From Chamaea fasciata (taxonomy: Eukaryota; Chordata; Aves; Passeriformes; Sylviidae): a DNA stretch of 64,000 nt. A program made the translations under genes and the position numbers. Positions 23,405 through 36,762 of the stretch are shown one piece after another. The notes beneath the pieces are model-generated. The model saw only the letters and a program-made list of their open reading frames with translations, searched no databases and was not told the DNA's origin. Numbering within the stretch: position 1 is the first letter of the stretch; every line of letters starts with the position of its first letter. The stretch covers positions 98,286,646 through 98,350,645 of the forward strand of contig JARCOQ010000003.1 in assembly GCA_029207755.1 (NCBI GenBank), in the 5' to 3' direction.

Positions 23405-26117
23405 GATAGTTATAGTGCCATCATTAATACCACATCACTTGGAATACTTCAGCTCCAAGTTCTGAATAAGACCTGATAAAGATTTCTTGCAGGGTGAAAA
23501 GAAATTTCACTATCTATTTTAATGATAGAAGTCCTCAAATGAAGACTCTTTTACCCAAAAGAATCAAAGGGAATAAACTATCAGTTCTGATTTTCAGTGA
23601 GATCTGCACATTAACTCTCAGTAGATGCCTTTGAAAATTTTAGTCTGAAGAGCTCAGCCAAGAGTGAAATTTTGCTCAGTAAATCCAGAGAATACCACTA
23701 ACATCAGTTGCAGTTGTACTGAATGGGAAGGATGAAGGGTAATTACAGTCCCAGCTGTCAATTCACCTCAGTTGCAAGTAATCATAATTTGAACTGGAAT
23801 TAGGAAATGGGAAAACAAAAACACTCTGAAAATCAAGCCACTTTTTTTTAAATGCTAAAACATGGACATAAGCACTTTATCTGTGTTTGAAAGTCTTCAC
23901 CTCAATGACTAAGGAAGGTCACTAAATCTACACAGGGATGTGAATGACACTAATATTATTGTGATCCCCAGGAAGTCGACTATGCCTCCTCTATTATTAA
24001 AAATATCACAAAGTATTTTGGTCCCTACCCAGATTACTACTACTTTTACATCTTTTATAATTAGATAATGCTAACAATGAACTTCATATAACTACCACTT
24101 TTTTACATAAAGTTATATGTATTTGTAGCAAAAGTAATACTGTTGCTTGTGACATAATTATTACACTATGATATCACTGTTCTTTACTAAACTATTGTTT
24201 ACAACAACAACAGCAACAACAGTTGTTGTTCTTTTACATATATCTGATAAACTAGTGTATTATAAAAACAGCCCTCTCATAGGAAGTGTTATTTACAGGA
24301 TAAAACCAGATTAACCAGTAATCTACCACCACCTGTAGCTCTTAGGGAACCTCTGCAGTGATAAAAGAATGCACATGTGTCTGTAAGTGCACCACTTCAT
24401 TCCTGCCTCCCAGTCCTCTGCAATGTCCAGTGTTTTCCACAGAGGTGCCCTCCCAAAGCCCTGTTGTTTGGCACTCCAAGCAGGTTCTCAAGCCAGCCCT
24501 ACAACAGCCACTAGATACAATTGCTGTTCTAATTTAGAGGAAACTCCATCCTGGACTATTCATTATAGTAAATAAGGAGACAAGATACTTAAGGCAAAAA
24601 ATAGAGCTCTACCATGTCACCTACCATTCTTAGCATCAAAAGTCCTTTTCATACTATACCACTAAACATGACCATCCAAACAGAAAAGGCAAGTGGAATC
24701 AAAGAAATTTCCTAGGGAGTTTTAATGTTTTGCAAAGCTTTTGGCTCAGTGGCTTATTGATAACATGCAACATTTCTCTCACACCATTCTGCATATTTAT
24801 CAGAATATTTTCAATAGAAAACACTCTATTTCTTTCAGTGACCTGAGGCCAGCTTTGAAGCAGGCATGTTGGACTTACTAAGCAACCAGTATCTTACCGA
24901 TAATCACTCAGAAAGCTTCAGTCCAGAGCAGCTTATTGTTCTCATAATTGTCACATCTGATCACCTTTAAGAGCAGATTATTTGGAAGCAGTAGGTAAAG
25001 ATTAATAAATTAATGCCTTAAGTAAACACACCTGCATTTTATCCACAGCAAACACTGCTGATCACTGATCTATATCTAATCTCTTCCTTTCAGTGAAGCA
25101 TAAATTCAGCAATTATTTGGATCTCAATCCAGATTTGAAAGTTAGATATTTAATAGGCCAGATTAATTCCATGATATGCAGACATTTGGAATTCAAGAAA
25201 GAATATGACTGAGAACAATGCTATCTCTTTTTTAACCTTAGCCCCCCTCTTTGTAATTTTGTCAGCTTGACAGTTTCAACCTGCCTCAAAACCAGTCACC
25301 ATAGAAAGCAACACTTTTACCTATTACTGGCAGTCTTTGCTTTGTATTTTTGAGGGAAGGGAAGGGGAATGGGAAGGGGAAGGGGAAAGGGGAAGATTGT
25401 TTTCCCCTAGTCATCTAATTATCTTCCTACAGTAGCTGAGCTAATTGCTTTTAACCTGTGATTCTGCATTGTCATTTCACCTTTGCTGACTATTTTCTAA
25501 GCATGTTTCCTATTCATTTCCCAGAAGAAACACTCCACCACTTAGAGTGATATAGTCCTTCTTTGAAGGAGAGGTAAAGTACCTTGGTGCTTCTCCAGAG
25601 TGAGTTTTAAGCATCTGAAATGCAAAGTTTAAGAGCACTGTCCCTTTTTCTCAGTGGAAATTATCCTACAATGGAAACTACCAGGTGAATAATTATGAAG
25701 AGTAGCTAGAAAACTCCACTTTTGGACTCTCTGGAACTCATCTCATTACATCCACCTCTGGACACAGGCGTTCATCTAATATTCCAACTTAGCCATAAGT
25801 CATAGATTTGAAGAAAGTAATTTTGGAATTCATAGATTGAATTCAGGTAAATTTAGTAGCAAGGTCAGGAAAAAGGAGAAAATATACCGAAGGTCAAATT
25901 GGATTGTCATGATGGCTGATCGTAGATTTAAAAAAGGCAAACGTAGACCTGTTGTCCTACAGAAATTTTTATATAATGCTGTCACACACTTCCTAGCCAC
26001 AGAGATTATCAGTATATACTCTTAATCAAGTACTCCAACAGTGTTATTATCACATGGAAAATATTACAGAAAAAAAAAAAAAGAAAATACCTTTTTTATT
26101 AGTCAGTATGAAAAACT
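23405..26117. other. Single-copy noncoding DNA with simple repeats
   Basis: Holds a (CAA)n/(GTT)n inverted pair at 24199-24230, a short inverted repeat 'catataact...agttatatg' near 24085-24120, a G-rich tract at 25353-25396 (listed separately) and an A run at 26069-26082. No gene is supported. Confidence 0.5.
25353..25396 (+). repeat. G-rich (GGGGAA)n tract, G-quadruplex type
   Basis: Seven G runs of 3-4 (25354, 25359, 25364, 25371, 25376, 25382, 25389) are separated by 2-3 nt. This satisfies the usual G3+N1-7 quadruplex rule more than once. It is also a plain purine-rich simple repeat. Confidence 0.85.
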
Positions 26118-26396
26118 CTCCTCAATGAGCTCAAGGGAGAGTGGCTGTAAGCTGAAGGAGAGTAAGTTTAAACTAGATACTGTGTAAAATTTATTTACTG
26201 TGAAGGTGATGAGGCATTGGAACAGGTTGCCCAGAAAGGTTGTGGGCAACCTTGTAAGTTTTCAAGACAAAGATGGATACAGCTCTGAGCAACCTGGTCT
26301 AGTGAAAGATTCCCTGCCAATGGCAGGAGCTTGGAACTAGATGATGTTTAAGGACGCTTCCAACCTAAACCATTCTATGATTCTATATGCAATATC
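26118..26396 (+). mobile_element. CR1 LINE 3' end, plus strand
   Basis: Matches the CR1 3' portion in order: 'aggcattggaacaggttgcccagaaaggttgtggg', 'agcaacctggtctagtg', 'ccaatggcaggagcttggaactagatgat' and the end 'ccattctatgattctat' (26380-26396). It is a 5'-truncated, noncoding relic with small deletions. Confidence 0.95.
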
Positions 26397-28904
26397 AAGC
26401 ATGCTGTGACAGGAAACATCCTTCAGAGAGATTTACACAGTTCCACACACAGTCATAGTGAAATCAACACGTTATATAAGGAAACATGTAGACCTTACTG
26501 TTCCCCTTTTGGGTACATATTAGAGGCTTGGTCTCTATGCAATCAGCACATCAGCATAAATTTGTCTATACTTCCACTGCACATTTTCCTGATTTTCTCT
26601 ATTCTGAGAAAATACACATCTAGTTTAGGTCTAAAGTCTTCAGATTATTATTTTCAGACTAGATGTTGTTGTCTGGATTATGTGCAAAATAGGGAAGACA
26701 ATCCATGTTGTTTCTATATTATAACTCAATATGGGTGAGTCAGATGATGACTGTTTTCTGATAACTACATGCCTTTTGTCTTTCCAAATTTATATAGCAC
26801 CATGGTGATTAAGGGATCATAGTGATGTGCCAAGGACCATTTTACTATCAGAATTTAAAGACCAGGCCCAGCAACTGGATCTCAAGAGCAATCTTGGGCA
26901 CACAGAAAAATTTAGTGAATAATAGATGAATAGATACAAAAATCTAAGGTTAAGAAGATGGAAATTGCATTCAATCATTCCAGTAAAAAAAAAAAAAAAG
27001 AAATCATGTTTATATGGAAACAAACATCTAATAAAATCTACTGAAATCCTCAAAGAAATTAAAGGTTATACTTTTCAGTTTGCACCTCCCCCTATTATGA
27101 ATATCCCAGGGTATTGTAAAAAAAAACAACCAATGTAAAATTTCCATTTTGCAGCTGAGGTAAATTTTGAGTGCCCTCTTGCAGGACAGGAAAAGTTTGG
27201 AGTGTTACAGCAGCTGCATAAGCCTTTAGTAGCCTGCATGGGTGAAATCAATTGGTTTAACTCTGACATGTCTAGCTAATAAGTGTTCAGAGTGGTTTTC
27301 TTTCTACTAGGTAGTGTCACATCCTGTTCTTATGTGGCTAGCTGGGCAATAATGCCTCCCATAAAATTCATCCATGGCTGTAGAGACTGTAAATCCAACT
27401 ACCCCAAAATGGCTGCTGTACTTATGAAGTTCAAACAAACAATGCCAGGGGAGTGCTCCATGAAATCTTTTCCCCCACATCAGGACAGTCTTTCATGAAG
27501 TACAAAGAACAGGTGTGCATATGAGCTAAGTTGTCTCTATTGTTTTATAACAAGCTCTCTCATTTTTTTGTACTTCAGCCCTGTGTCCATTAAATGCAAT
27601 TCAGTGGGATCATCAGAGCTTGAAAGGGCAGATCAAACAGCACTGAGAATCCCAGCTGTGCAGGCCCCAGTTCAGAGTGAACATTAACCTAGGCATTCAG
27701 CTCTAATTTATTCTCCTTAATACAGGAAGATGGTCTATTTCTGTGTTGTATGTTGGCTCCATTATTTTTTTTAACTTCTGAAAAAAAAAGTCATACAGAT
27801 AGGTAGAGAAAGAGAGAGAGATATTTATGTATTTATGTGTGACAAACTAAGGCAATTTTTATATGTGTACACACAAATACGTGTAGCAAGAATTATACAT
27901 CTATCTCCTGGCTAAATTTGGATATGCACAGGACTGGACTAGAATCTCAAAAGCCCCTTCAGAGAAGCAGGCTATTTCTATTATTATTGTTGTTGCTGTT
28001 GTTGTTGTTGCTGCTATTGTTGGTAAACACAATAACTCTACAAGCTCATATTCATTTCTCTGTGGTGAAACCTGATGGCTGAGGCTGAGGATTGAGGTGA
28101 AAGGACATTTTTTAGGCAGAAGATGCTGATCAGTGATTGTACTTTAAAGGTAAATGGTGAAACAGTGTTGAGTTCAGTTTTTTCTTTCCTTTTTAGTCCA
28201 CTGTTAGCTAGAGTTCCAAGCAGGGTTTCTACTAGAACCTCAAGACGAGATGTGCACAGAGTAACTTGTCAGATAGGCTGCACCTCATGTGATAAAACTA
28301 TATGCATATCTCTTCATTTTGCAGTGCATTTTTTTAACTATGAGAGATGTACAGTGGTACAAACCTCAAAAGCTACTCCAGAACCAAAACCTGCAATTAT
28401 CCCTCAGGTAAAGGAAGGCGACAATATGGGGATTCATGTCCATGACGATCATTGCACAAATTGTTAAATTATGGACTTTCTCTCTTCCTGTTCTTTGCTC
28501 TGTACCAGATTGTGCTACATGAAACATTTTGCTTGTTTTGATTTTTCCTAAGTACTGAAGTTTATTTTGGATCAGTGAGGTGAAAAACTTCTGAAAGGCT
28601 CATGAGACTCCCTAAGCCCGAGAGTCCAGCATTTGCACCTGTCAGGATCACGGTTTCCTTCAACAGATTGCTAACTTGGAAACTTAGCAGACACATTTCT
28701 GCATTTATTTCCTTCCCTGCCTTAACATGAAAAGAAGCAGTATTGTATAGGTAACATGTAATCAAAGGTTTCACTTGTCAGATTAAGTGGATTGTGATTT
28801 TTTTCAGAAGTGAAAGAAAGCTGCAGCAAACTCTGTCTGCATTGCACAATCCCCCAGGTACACGGAGACAGTTGTTAGCTTGTGTTAGAGAATGTTAGAA
28901 GGAT
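26397..28904. other. Single-copy noncoding DNA with microsatellites
   Basis: Contains 15 A at 26985-26999, GA-rich sequence near 27810-27822 and a (TTG/CTG)n tract at 27978-28022. A 114-codon open frame at 28123-28467 has no recognisable domain. It includes a Ser/Thr/Arg-rich stretch but no exon signals, so I leave it uncalled. Confidence 0.45.
27978..28022. repeat. (TTG)n/(CTG) microsatellite
   Basis: About a dozen TTG units interspersed with CTG and ATT triplets. Confidence 0.85.
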
Positions 28905-28912
28905 TAAAAGAG

Positions 28913-28942
28913 TATATAAAAAAGGGGCGGGGGAGGGGGGGG
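28913..28942. promoter_or_regulatory. TATA-like box beside a GC box / G-quadruplex tract
   Basis: TATATAAA at 28913-28920 is followed by GGGGCGGGG (Sp1-type) at 28924-28932, then G runs to 28942 (5, then 8 G). On the minus strand the GC box would lie directly upstream of the TATA-like sequence. The G runs also meet quadruplex criteria if the last run is split. There is no transcript evidence. Confidence 0.25.
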
Positions 28943-31900
28943 TGTGCAGAGGAAAAGGAGTTTCTCTGATTAAGGAAAACAGTGGTTGCCTGTGTGTTTG
29001 TTTAAATCTTCATAGTCACATTAAACGCCTAATTACTTTTTAGTTAAGGATTCAGGTTCTAGTGAGGACAAGAACTATGAAGAGGCAAAACTAATTAATG
29101 CAGAATATTCAAAGTCATGGAGCACAAAAAACTCTACAATATCCATTTCCCTTAGACACATTTACATTAGTGAAAGGTACATCCAATAATATTATACAAA
29201 TTTCTTCCGCTGAAGTATTGCAACACTATTTCTTTTCTCCATTCTTTCTTAGCTTCAGAAATAGATCTAGTACTTAATTTTTATCTAATACACATGTTTA
29301 CAAAACAGAAAGTGAACAGATCCTGGGACCTGGACGTTTACAGACACCATGAATCACAGCTACAGAACAGTTTTCAGTCTGGAGGTCAACAATTTCAGAA
29401 CCTCCTAAGCTCATTAGGAGTCTACGTTCCACAGATAAATTCTGCTTTTAAAAGCAAGAAAATAAAAGCCTAAGCTTCACCGAAAACAGAGAATCAGGCT
29501 CCTAGGTCACTTCCAAAAATCAGGTATAACTTTATTTGTATTTTTCAGAAATGTGTTTCTGTAGTAATGAACTCTATTGGCAAGTAATACTGTTTATTAC
29601 TGGAAAGTAATATGAGCCTTCAGAAGCCTACCTGCTTTTTAGAATACAGAGCTATGGCCTCAAAGCATCTTTACCTCACCTACAGGCTGGCTACATCTGA
29701 GTCTTGCTTAACTTAGTGTTGCTATGTGAAAGGGCCACTTGCTTTCCATTTTATCAGAAATGCTCAAAAGCTGCTCTAGTTACTGCTTGGCCATAACACA
29801 CTGTAAACCAAAATCACAACCAATAGTCAACATGAACGAGTGTGAAAGAAACACTACATTGCCTCTCCCATTGCCTTCTCCCTTTGGACAACCACCCCTT
29901 TGATGTCATCTCAGTAACACTAAGGAAGAGAATTGTAGGTGCCCCACAGAAGCTCATCATCTCAGAATTACATTTATGCTGAGCCAGATCCTCCAGCTTT
30001 CATGTGAGTTTATGCTGACAGTGCAGAGAAAAGCAGCTGCACAATAATGGAGACTCCTGCCCTACATTTCTATTTCTATCTAGCCCACAGGAGCCATAAG
30101 AGGATGACCACATCAATCATAAACAATCCAAATGTATTTTGATGCATACTATGTAGTTGGATGAATGTTGCATTTTAAAAGGTTGTGCCTATTTGTTAAA
30201 ATAGAAACCATGGATGCAATTACTTTCTACTTCCTGAATATTCAGTAGTTATGTTGTGCTGTTAATATGTTCAAAGGATGTACATGTGCATTGAAACATT
30301 TACAATCACATTTGTGCTAATAATGATGAAGGCAACAATCTCATTGCCCTCTTGACATCCCTTCATCAAAATTCACTTCCCCAAATCAGGGGACAGAGGC
30401 AATGGTATGTGTTTTTCTTAATCTCTCTAATATAACATATAAAGCCTGAGGTAAAATGATCATGAAAGCTAAAGAGATTACATAGGTTGTTAAACAAAGG
30501 AAAGCAATAAGGGAATTGACAAATATCTAATAAAATATAAAGGAAATTCATAGGTGAAGCATGAAAAAATATTCCCTAGACTTAGTTGACACTTTACAAT
30601 CCCCAACTCATCACAGTCATATCACAAAGACCTTGAAAACTTATCTTCACTTTTTAAATGTACAAGAGGTATCTAAAACAGCAATATACAGTGAGGGTCA
30701 GTCTCAGTCTTAAGCAGCTTTTTTGTCCAAAATGAGCAAGTGAGGTGGGTAATAGGATGAAGCCAATGTAGATGCATTCTGTAGATGCTCACACTAATCA
30801 TGTTTCAGAGGCATGTCCCCAGCACTGTGGAGATGCCTGTTACAGGGTGGCTCTCCCCAGCTTTGCTCGGCATGGAAAACGGGAGCAGGCTTGGATACAG
30901 GCCAAGAAGCAGAAAAGTGCTCACACCTGCCAGAGTATGCTATGGGTAATTAGCAACTGGGCAAGGAGAGAAAGCCCCTCCAACCTCTTTTCCCCTGGTA
31001 AATAGAAGCCTAGGTTAGCCACAGAGAAGGGAAATTATTTGTCCTGGTAGTCCTGCTACAAATTTAGGAAACCCCAGGCTTCCCAGCTCCCAACACACTG
31101 TGCTTTATTAAAGGATATTTTTCCCAAGTGCTCTTTGGAATTAATGCCACACTGAAAACCTAGCTCACAGCATGTCATCTATTAAAAGGCGATATATCCA
31201 TTCCATCCATCTTTCCACCCCTAAAAATATCTTCTTTTTTTGAAAAATATATTCCTCTGTGCCTTTGAATACCTAATCTATAAGAACTATGAAGGGAAGC
31301 TCAGATTGGAGGCTACAGATCTCAGCAATAGACTGCCATTCTGTGAGCCATGCATTCATCGTTGCTGGCCTCTGTTTCACCACTGATTTATGCAGAGGTG
31401 TACACAAGCTACACTCACTCCTGGCAAAGCTGTTCAATTGTCACTGGAATCAGCAAGAAGGTCTGAAGGCTTAGCATGGGCAAGTCTTCTGAGAAAGGCG
31501 GGTTTTGCTAAAGAAAGAAAATTAACATGGCAAACTGGCATTCAAATACACTATGAACCATATAGCATTTTATTTCCTAAGTTGCACATTTCATGCTGCC
31601 TACCAGCTTTTAAAGGTCAAACATGTAAACTTAGGAAGGTGTGTGAGTGTATACTAGTTGCAAAGCTCTTTTTTTTTGTCAGGTCTATGAAGCAATAACC
31701 CATGAAATATAGTTGATATCTCATGGGCACATTTCTCCATGCCTGCAAACATTTAAAATTGCACTTGTGGTACATTAAAGATTTATAATGATCTCACCCA
31801 CAGATTTAAATTTTATCCCACATAGGACAAAAAGACCTAGAAGCAGAAGCAGTGAACAGCTGAACATGAGCACAGTGTCATAAATTCATAACACTTACAG

Positions 31901-34900
31901 CTTTTTAACAACCAGTCATAAATGTGACTGATTTCAATTTAATTTATGAGACTTTGAGATAGAACCAGGAATACCTCCTCAAAACTGAGTTTTAAAACAC
32001 CTTGAGTACAATTATGGCCTTATTAGGATATTAGTTGAGGCAAACAGGATTGGGGTGGCCATCTGGAATGTTCCTGAGCCATGCTGCATGTACAGGGTTA
32101 GACAACTAGAGCTGAGTGGGCTCCACCAAACTGCAGTAGAGATCCTACTACCACTCCAAGTCAACAGCACATCCCTTCCCAGCACAAACTACCACAAAGG
32201 GACACATAAACACAACTTATTATCACCAAACCTAGGGCTCCTGCAATGGGTACTGCTGGGCAATAGATGGCCAAGTCATCCATCATGGCAGTGTTGGGAC
32301 TATTTCTCGTGCAGGTGACAATCAGATTCACCTCATCTCCTTCGCTCCATCACATCCCCCAGATATTCACAAAAAACACACATATTTAGGCAGTTCTGTT
32401 TGGACTGGAATTTTTTCTGGCCATTTTTTGGAAGGAAAGGCTATTTAGGAAGGGACTTGAAGATAGGAAACAGCACCAACCAAGACAACAGTAGATGAAA
32501 GAAGTGAAACATTCTTGTTCAAGCTTGCATCCTCAGGCATCACTAGAACAGCTCGTGTAAATCAGATGCCACAAGTTAAAAACCTTCAATTTCAAAAATT
32601 TGATGTTACCTTTCTCCCACAACTGTATTGTTTCAATGCAGAATCTATGGTAAAATAAAACAAAAAAAACCCCTGAATTTCATCTACATGAATCTCATAA
32701 AATTTCCAAGACAAGCCCTGATATCTAGCAAGTCAACAGAAGTGTTTATTTTCTTGGACATAGAGATTGAATTTTATTTTCGGTCTGGCAAGAGGAAAAT
32801 TTTTTAAATACCCTGGGGAGCCAAAGTTTGCCTCAGAGCTCTCTCTTTCTGCACCTGTCAGAAATTTGATTTATTTATTTTTTCTCTACTGTACATATTG
32901 GCAGCTTGGAAACCTAACAAACAAACAACTTGTATATTTTTCCTGTAACTTCATCAGGATAAAAACAGAAGGGAGAAAACTTGTTTTACTACCTAAGTCT
33001 TTTGCTTCCAGCTTTATCTTATGTTGCACTTGTTCTTACACATGGAAGATAACAAACAGTCCCTTGTGTTGCCTGTGTTTATGAAATTGAAGGCAAAATA
33101 TTATGCCACAGTCTGAAGTTGTAATATTGTGCCTATTAAAACATCAGAACTAACTCACTGTAGAAAAAGACATGATGAGGTCAAGCTGCAGATGTATCCC
33201 TAAAGATAGGAACTAAGGAGGACATTTCAGTCCCAATTATTTTTAAATGTGTGTTGATAACTAAAGCATAGCTCTTCGTGTTTTGAAGGATAATATATTT
33301 GCTAATAGGTGATGGCTACATCATTTGAAAAAGTAAAAGGTTTTTATTTTATTGGTACTTTTTTTAAAATGTAAAGCATTTAGATTTTCTTATCAAGAAA
33401 CTAATTGACCAGTTATGGAGACAAAACTTCTAAGGACTGACAGGTTAGTGATATTTACTAGTTACGGGGAAGTACCTTAGGCAAACTAAATGTAGATCAT
33501 TACAGAGACACATGGTGGTCAATGTGAAATGTAATAGTGATCTGAGTTTCTTGTATAAAATTGTACAGAAATAATTGTCGTCAGTCCTGGATCAAAAAAA
33601 AATGCTGAATTCTCACAATGTTTATAGTAATTCTTAAAGCAGTTTGGAAAACAACAGAGATAATGCTTACATGTTCTGTAACAAAGAATAAGAAATATTG
33701 ATATACCACCAAAAATGTAGGGTTGTCAGCACTGGGGTCTGAGCAGATGATCTGTGCTTTAGGAAAGGCATAGGAAAAGAAAAGGTAATGCAAATTGGCA
33801 GGACAGCCCTGAATAGCTTGCAGAGCTCTTTGCATTAAAATAAAGTGGTTAATATGAAGACCTCTTCACAGAAATCACAGCAGTACCCAAGGAATCCAGA
33901 TACATCCTGAACTGGGGTGCAAAGTTGCAACAGCCAAAAGTTCTAATCATGGCCTAAGAAAACACTGTTCTGATAAAAGATACATGTCTGTCTTTAAATA
34001 TCCATTTCAGTTTATATTCCTGAGACCATCATGGTTACTAAACTATTGTTTCAGGTTAAGGCAACAAGAACACTTTTGTCTCTGAGAAAAGAAAGAGAAC
34101 CAATATGCATTCAAGAGTTCCACTAAGAAGCAAAGATTTAAAAGTACACAATAGATTTTTTTTGCTTAAATAAGAAATAACATTATCACCCAAAATATCT
34201 CACCTTTCAAAAAAGGTAAAGTAGGCTCAAAGTGCTGAAGATATACCACTGGAAACCTCACCTATGACCGTTAGTGGGATCTTTCACACAAAGGCAATTT
34301 GGGCTAAGTGATACTCCATTTATCTGACCAAGAATTAATCTGGAAGCTCTTTTAATTTTCTGGAAGTATTCTATGATTGCTCTTTGCCTCCATCTTAAAA
34401 TGGAGAGGCTAAGTGAGGAAGAAATATAGTTGCTTATGTAGTCAAAACATGTCAGTGAACTGTGTCTTGCTCTGAGTGTGGCTTCTATTCCAATGGTAGA
34501 AGCGCAATCCTTTCATTTTCAGCTTCATCACAAAAATACCAGAAAATTATACTTTAAGATAGCAGAACTAGCAGATTTTTCTTCATCTGTGTTTAGTCTT
34601 CCACTCATGACAGCTTGGATGTTAAATTTACCATTGTCTCTTTTAAAATAGAGTGACCCCTAGGAGAGAGAAAGACAGGTATTTATATCCTAATAGATGC
34701 AGGGACACAACTCACATTTGCACTGCTGCTTCAGCTATTAACTAAAAATTAATATGAATTCCTTAGAGGCTGAGGAGAGCAAAGGATAATCTTTTCTTCT
34801 TGAATCAGTGGCTTGGAGAAATGATTGGGGAAAACTGAACAAGAGGTTTCTATGGTTTTAGTTCTTCATGTCAGAATAGAGTTAGTCATATTTTTAGGGT

Positions 34901-35840
34901 ATTTTCAATAAATTCTTTCAAATATGACAGTTCCAAACCCACAGTTCTGATGTAGGCTCATTTCCATTTGTATCAAGGAAGGAAATGTGACCATATTCAG
35001 GTAGCCTGTAGCAGATGCTGGAGCATCTAGAGCATCTACCTTTAAAGGGTTTGGTGAGGCATCATTGCTTACTGCAATGAGTCTCCATTCACTCACGAGG
35101 AAACAGCCACAGACACCAAACTGGACACCACTGTAGACAGTCTGAGGAGCACCTCATGCCTCCAGTCAAGATTTATTCAAGAAGTTTTGTATGTGCCAGT
35201 GTAAAAATAACAGATTCCAGAAAGGCTTTGAAACTGTAAATATTAGGGTTATCAGAGATAAACAATTAGCAACTGAGTCACACCAAAAGAGCAGTTACTC
35301 ATGTGCACAGTTCAACTTCAGTAGTAGATCCTAAATCTGACCTACTATAGTAACTAAAAAGTTCTCTCTACTCTTTCAGAATATTATACAATTGCCATCA
35401 ATGTTTACCCACCCCAATTAAAACAAATATTCATCTTGGCTCTGCAATTACAGGTAGTAGAACAGCTGTGGAGCTGTAAAAGAGAAATAGCCGAACACAG
35501 TTTTTCAGTACTGACGTGTTACTGTTTTGTCCTTTTTTTTGGATGCATAACTTTATTGATCCTGTGATGCAAAGCTTAAGCTGAACTAGTTCCTGCTTTG
35601 CCATCAAAAGGACAATGTACGATTTTAAATTATTTTTGACAGCCTAGACACAAAACTTCCCCGATAAGAACCAGGGAAAAATTTTAACATTCATAGCTCT
35701 GCACATTTCAGCTGAAAATTCATGCAAGCCTTTTGTCATCCAATGCAGAATGTATTTTTAGTTTCTTCATAGTCCCCAAATTCTGACAGGTATTTTTTAC
35801 CAGAGAAGGTAAAATAGAGAGGGGAGACTTAAAAAAAATA
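28943..35840. other. Long single-copy noncoding stretch
   Basis: No mobile element is clearly recognised over about 6.9 kb. A scrap near 29978-30022 ('gagccagatcctccagctttcatgtgagtttatgctga') weakly resembles the ancient repeat 'agatcctcagctggtgtaaatcagc'. Around 30770-31000 the sequence is richer in GC than its neighbours. Open frames up to about 105 codons (31390-31698, 32767-33084) lack domains. Confidence 0.4.
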
Positions 35841-35875
35841 GATTAATTAGTTAATTAGAAAATTAATTAATTTTC
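35841..35875. promoter_or_regulatory. Cluster of TAATTA homeodomain-type sites with an 18-bp palindrome
   Basis: Within 35 bp there are at least three TTAATTA cores. Positions 35858-35875 (GAAAATTAATTAATTTTC) are a perfect 18-bp palindrome. TAATTA is the known core for many homeodomain proteins. Function is inferred only; AT-rich DNA produces such cores readily. Confidence 0.3.
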
Positions 35876-36719
35876 ATTGTTTTGTCTACTATCCTAGTAC
35901 CTATATGCCTTTTCCATGCATATTTATTGTGGGACCTTTTTATCTAAAGATACAAAGATATAAGTCCAAACACTAAGCATATCATATCTATTGGTGATCA
36001 TTAACACATATTTTGAATTTACTTGATATTCTTGGGCTTTTTCCAGTCTTTTTCCTTTTCATTTGGAGACAAAATGGATGGTTACACGATTGTATGCCAA
36101 ACTACATTTTTTCCAAGGCACCAGGTTACTAAGTACTGAGCACTGCAGGATCCAGACATTTTTGGATCTAAAAAATTACTTGGTCCATACAAGGAAGGAT
36201 GGACCAGCACCTCAGCCAACTGGGAAGCACTATGAGACTCCAAAGGTGGTGGTGATGAAATTCATGAGATGTTGTTCTAGTCCTGGCTCTGCTACTGGCT
36301 TACCCTACAGTAAAACTGGAAAAAGGAAGTTAAAGTGCTGCACCTTCTGCATAGAACAAGGAGGTCTTTGGCCAAGAATAAGTTAAAAAGAGCCAGATAA
36401 AACCATTACTCTGGCACAATAATCACATAGCTACTGGAAACTATTGAGTCACATGGTCCTCACGTATCACTTGAAGAGTTATCAAATCACAAAGCAACTA
36501 CACCCTGGAGAAATAGCTTTAGTCATCACATTGCTTCAGGACACCATGGGGGTTTTCTAAAAAGGAGCCAGAACTGGGGACCTCACCAGCCCCCTCAGTT
36601 TGAAAAAGAGCAGGGGCACACATGGCTCTGAATTGACACCAGAGTGTATATAAATAATGCTGCTCTTGACCACACTGTCATTTTTGTCCTTATGCTGATC
36701 CTTTTCATTGTCCAGCAAC

Positions 36720-36762
36720 TTCCTTCCTTCCTTCCTCCCTCCCTCCCTCCCTCCTCTTCCTC
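36720..36762 (-). repeat. (CCTT)n/(CCCT)n tract, G-quadruplex type on minus strand
   Basis: CTTC units change into four CCCT units (C runs at 36737, 36741, 36745, 36749). The minus strand therefore carries four GGG runs with 1-nt loops, a strong quadruplex pattern. Confidence 0.85.

Noticed and set aside
28123..28467. 114-codon open frame
   Set aside because: No domain, no convincing start context and no exon boundaries. It is within the length expected by chance over 64 kb of six-frame translation.
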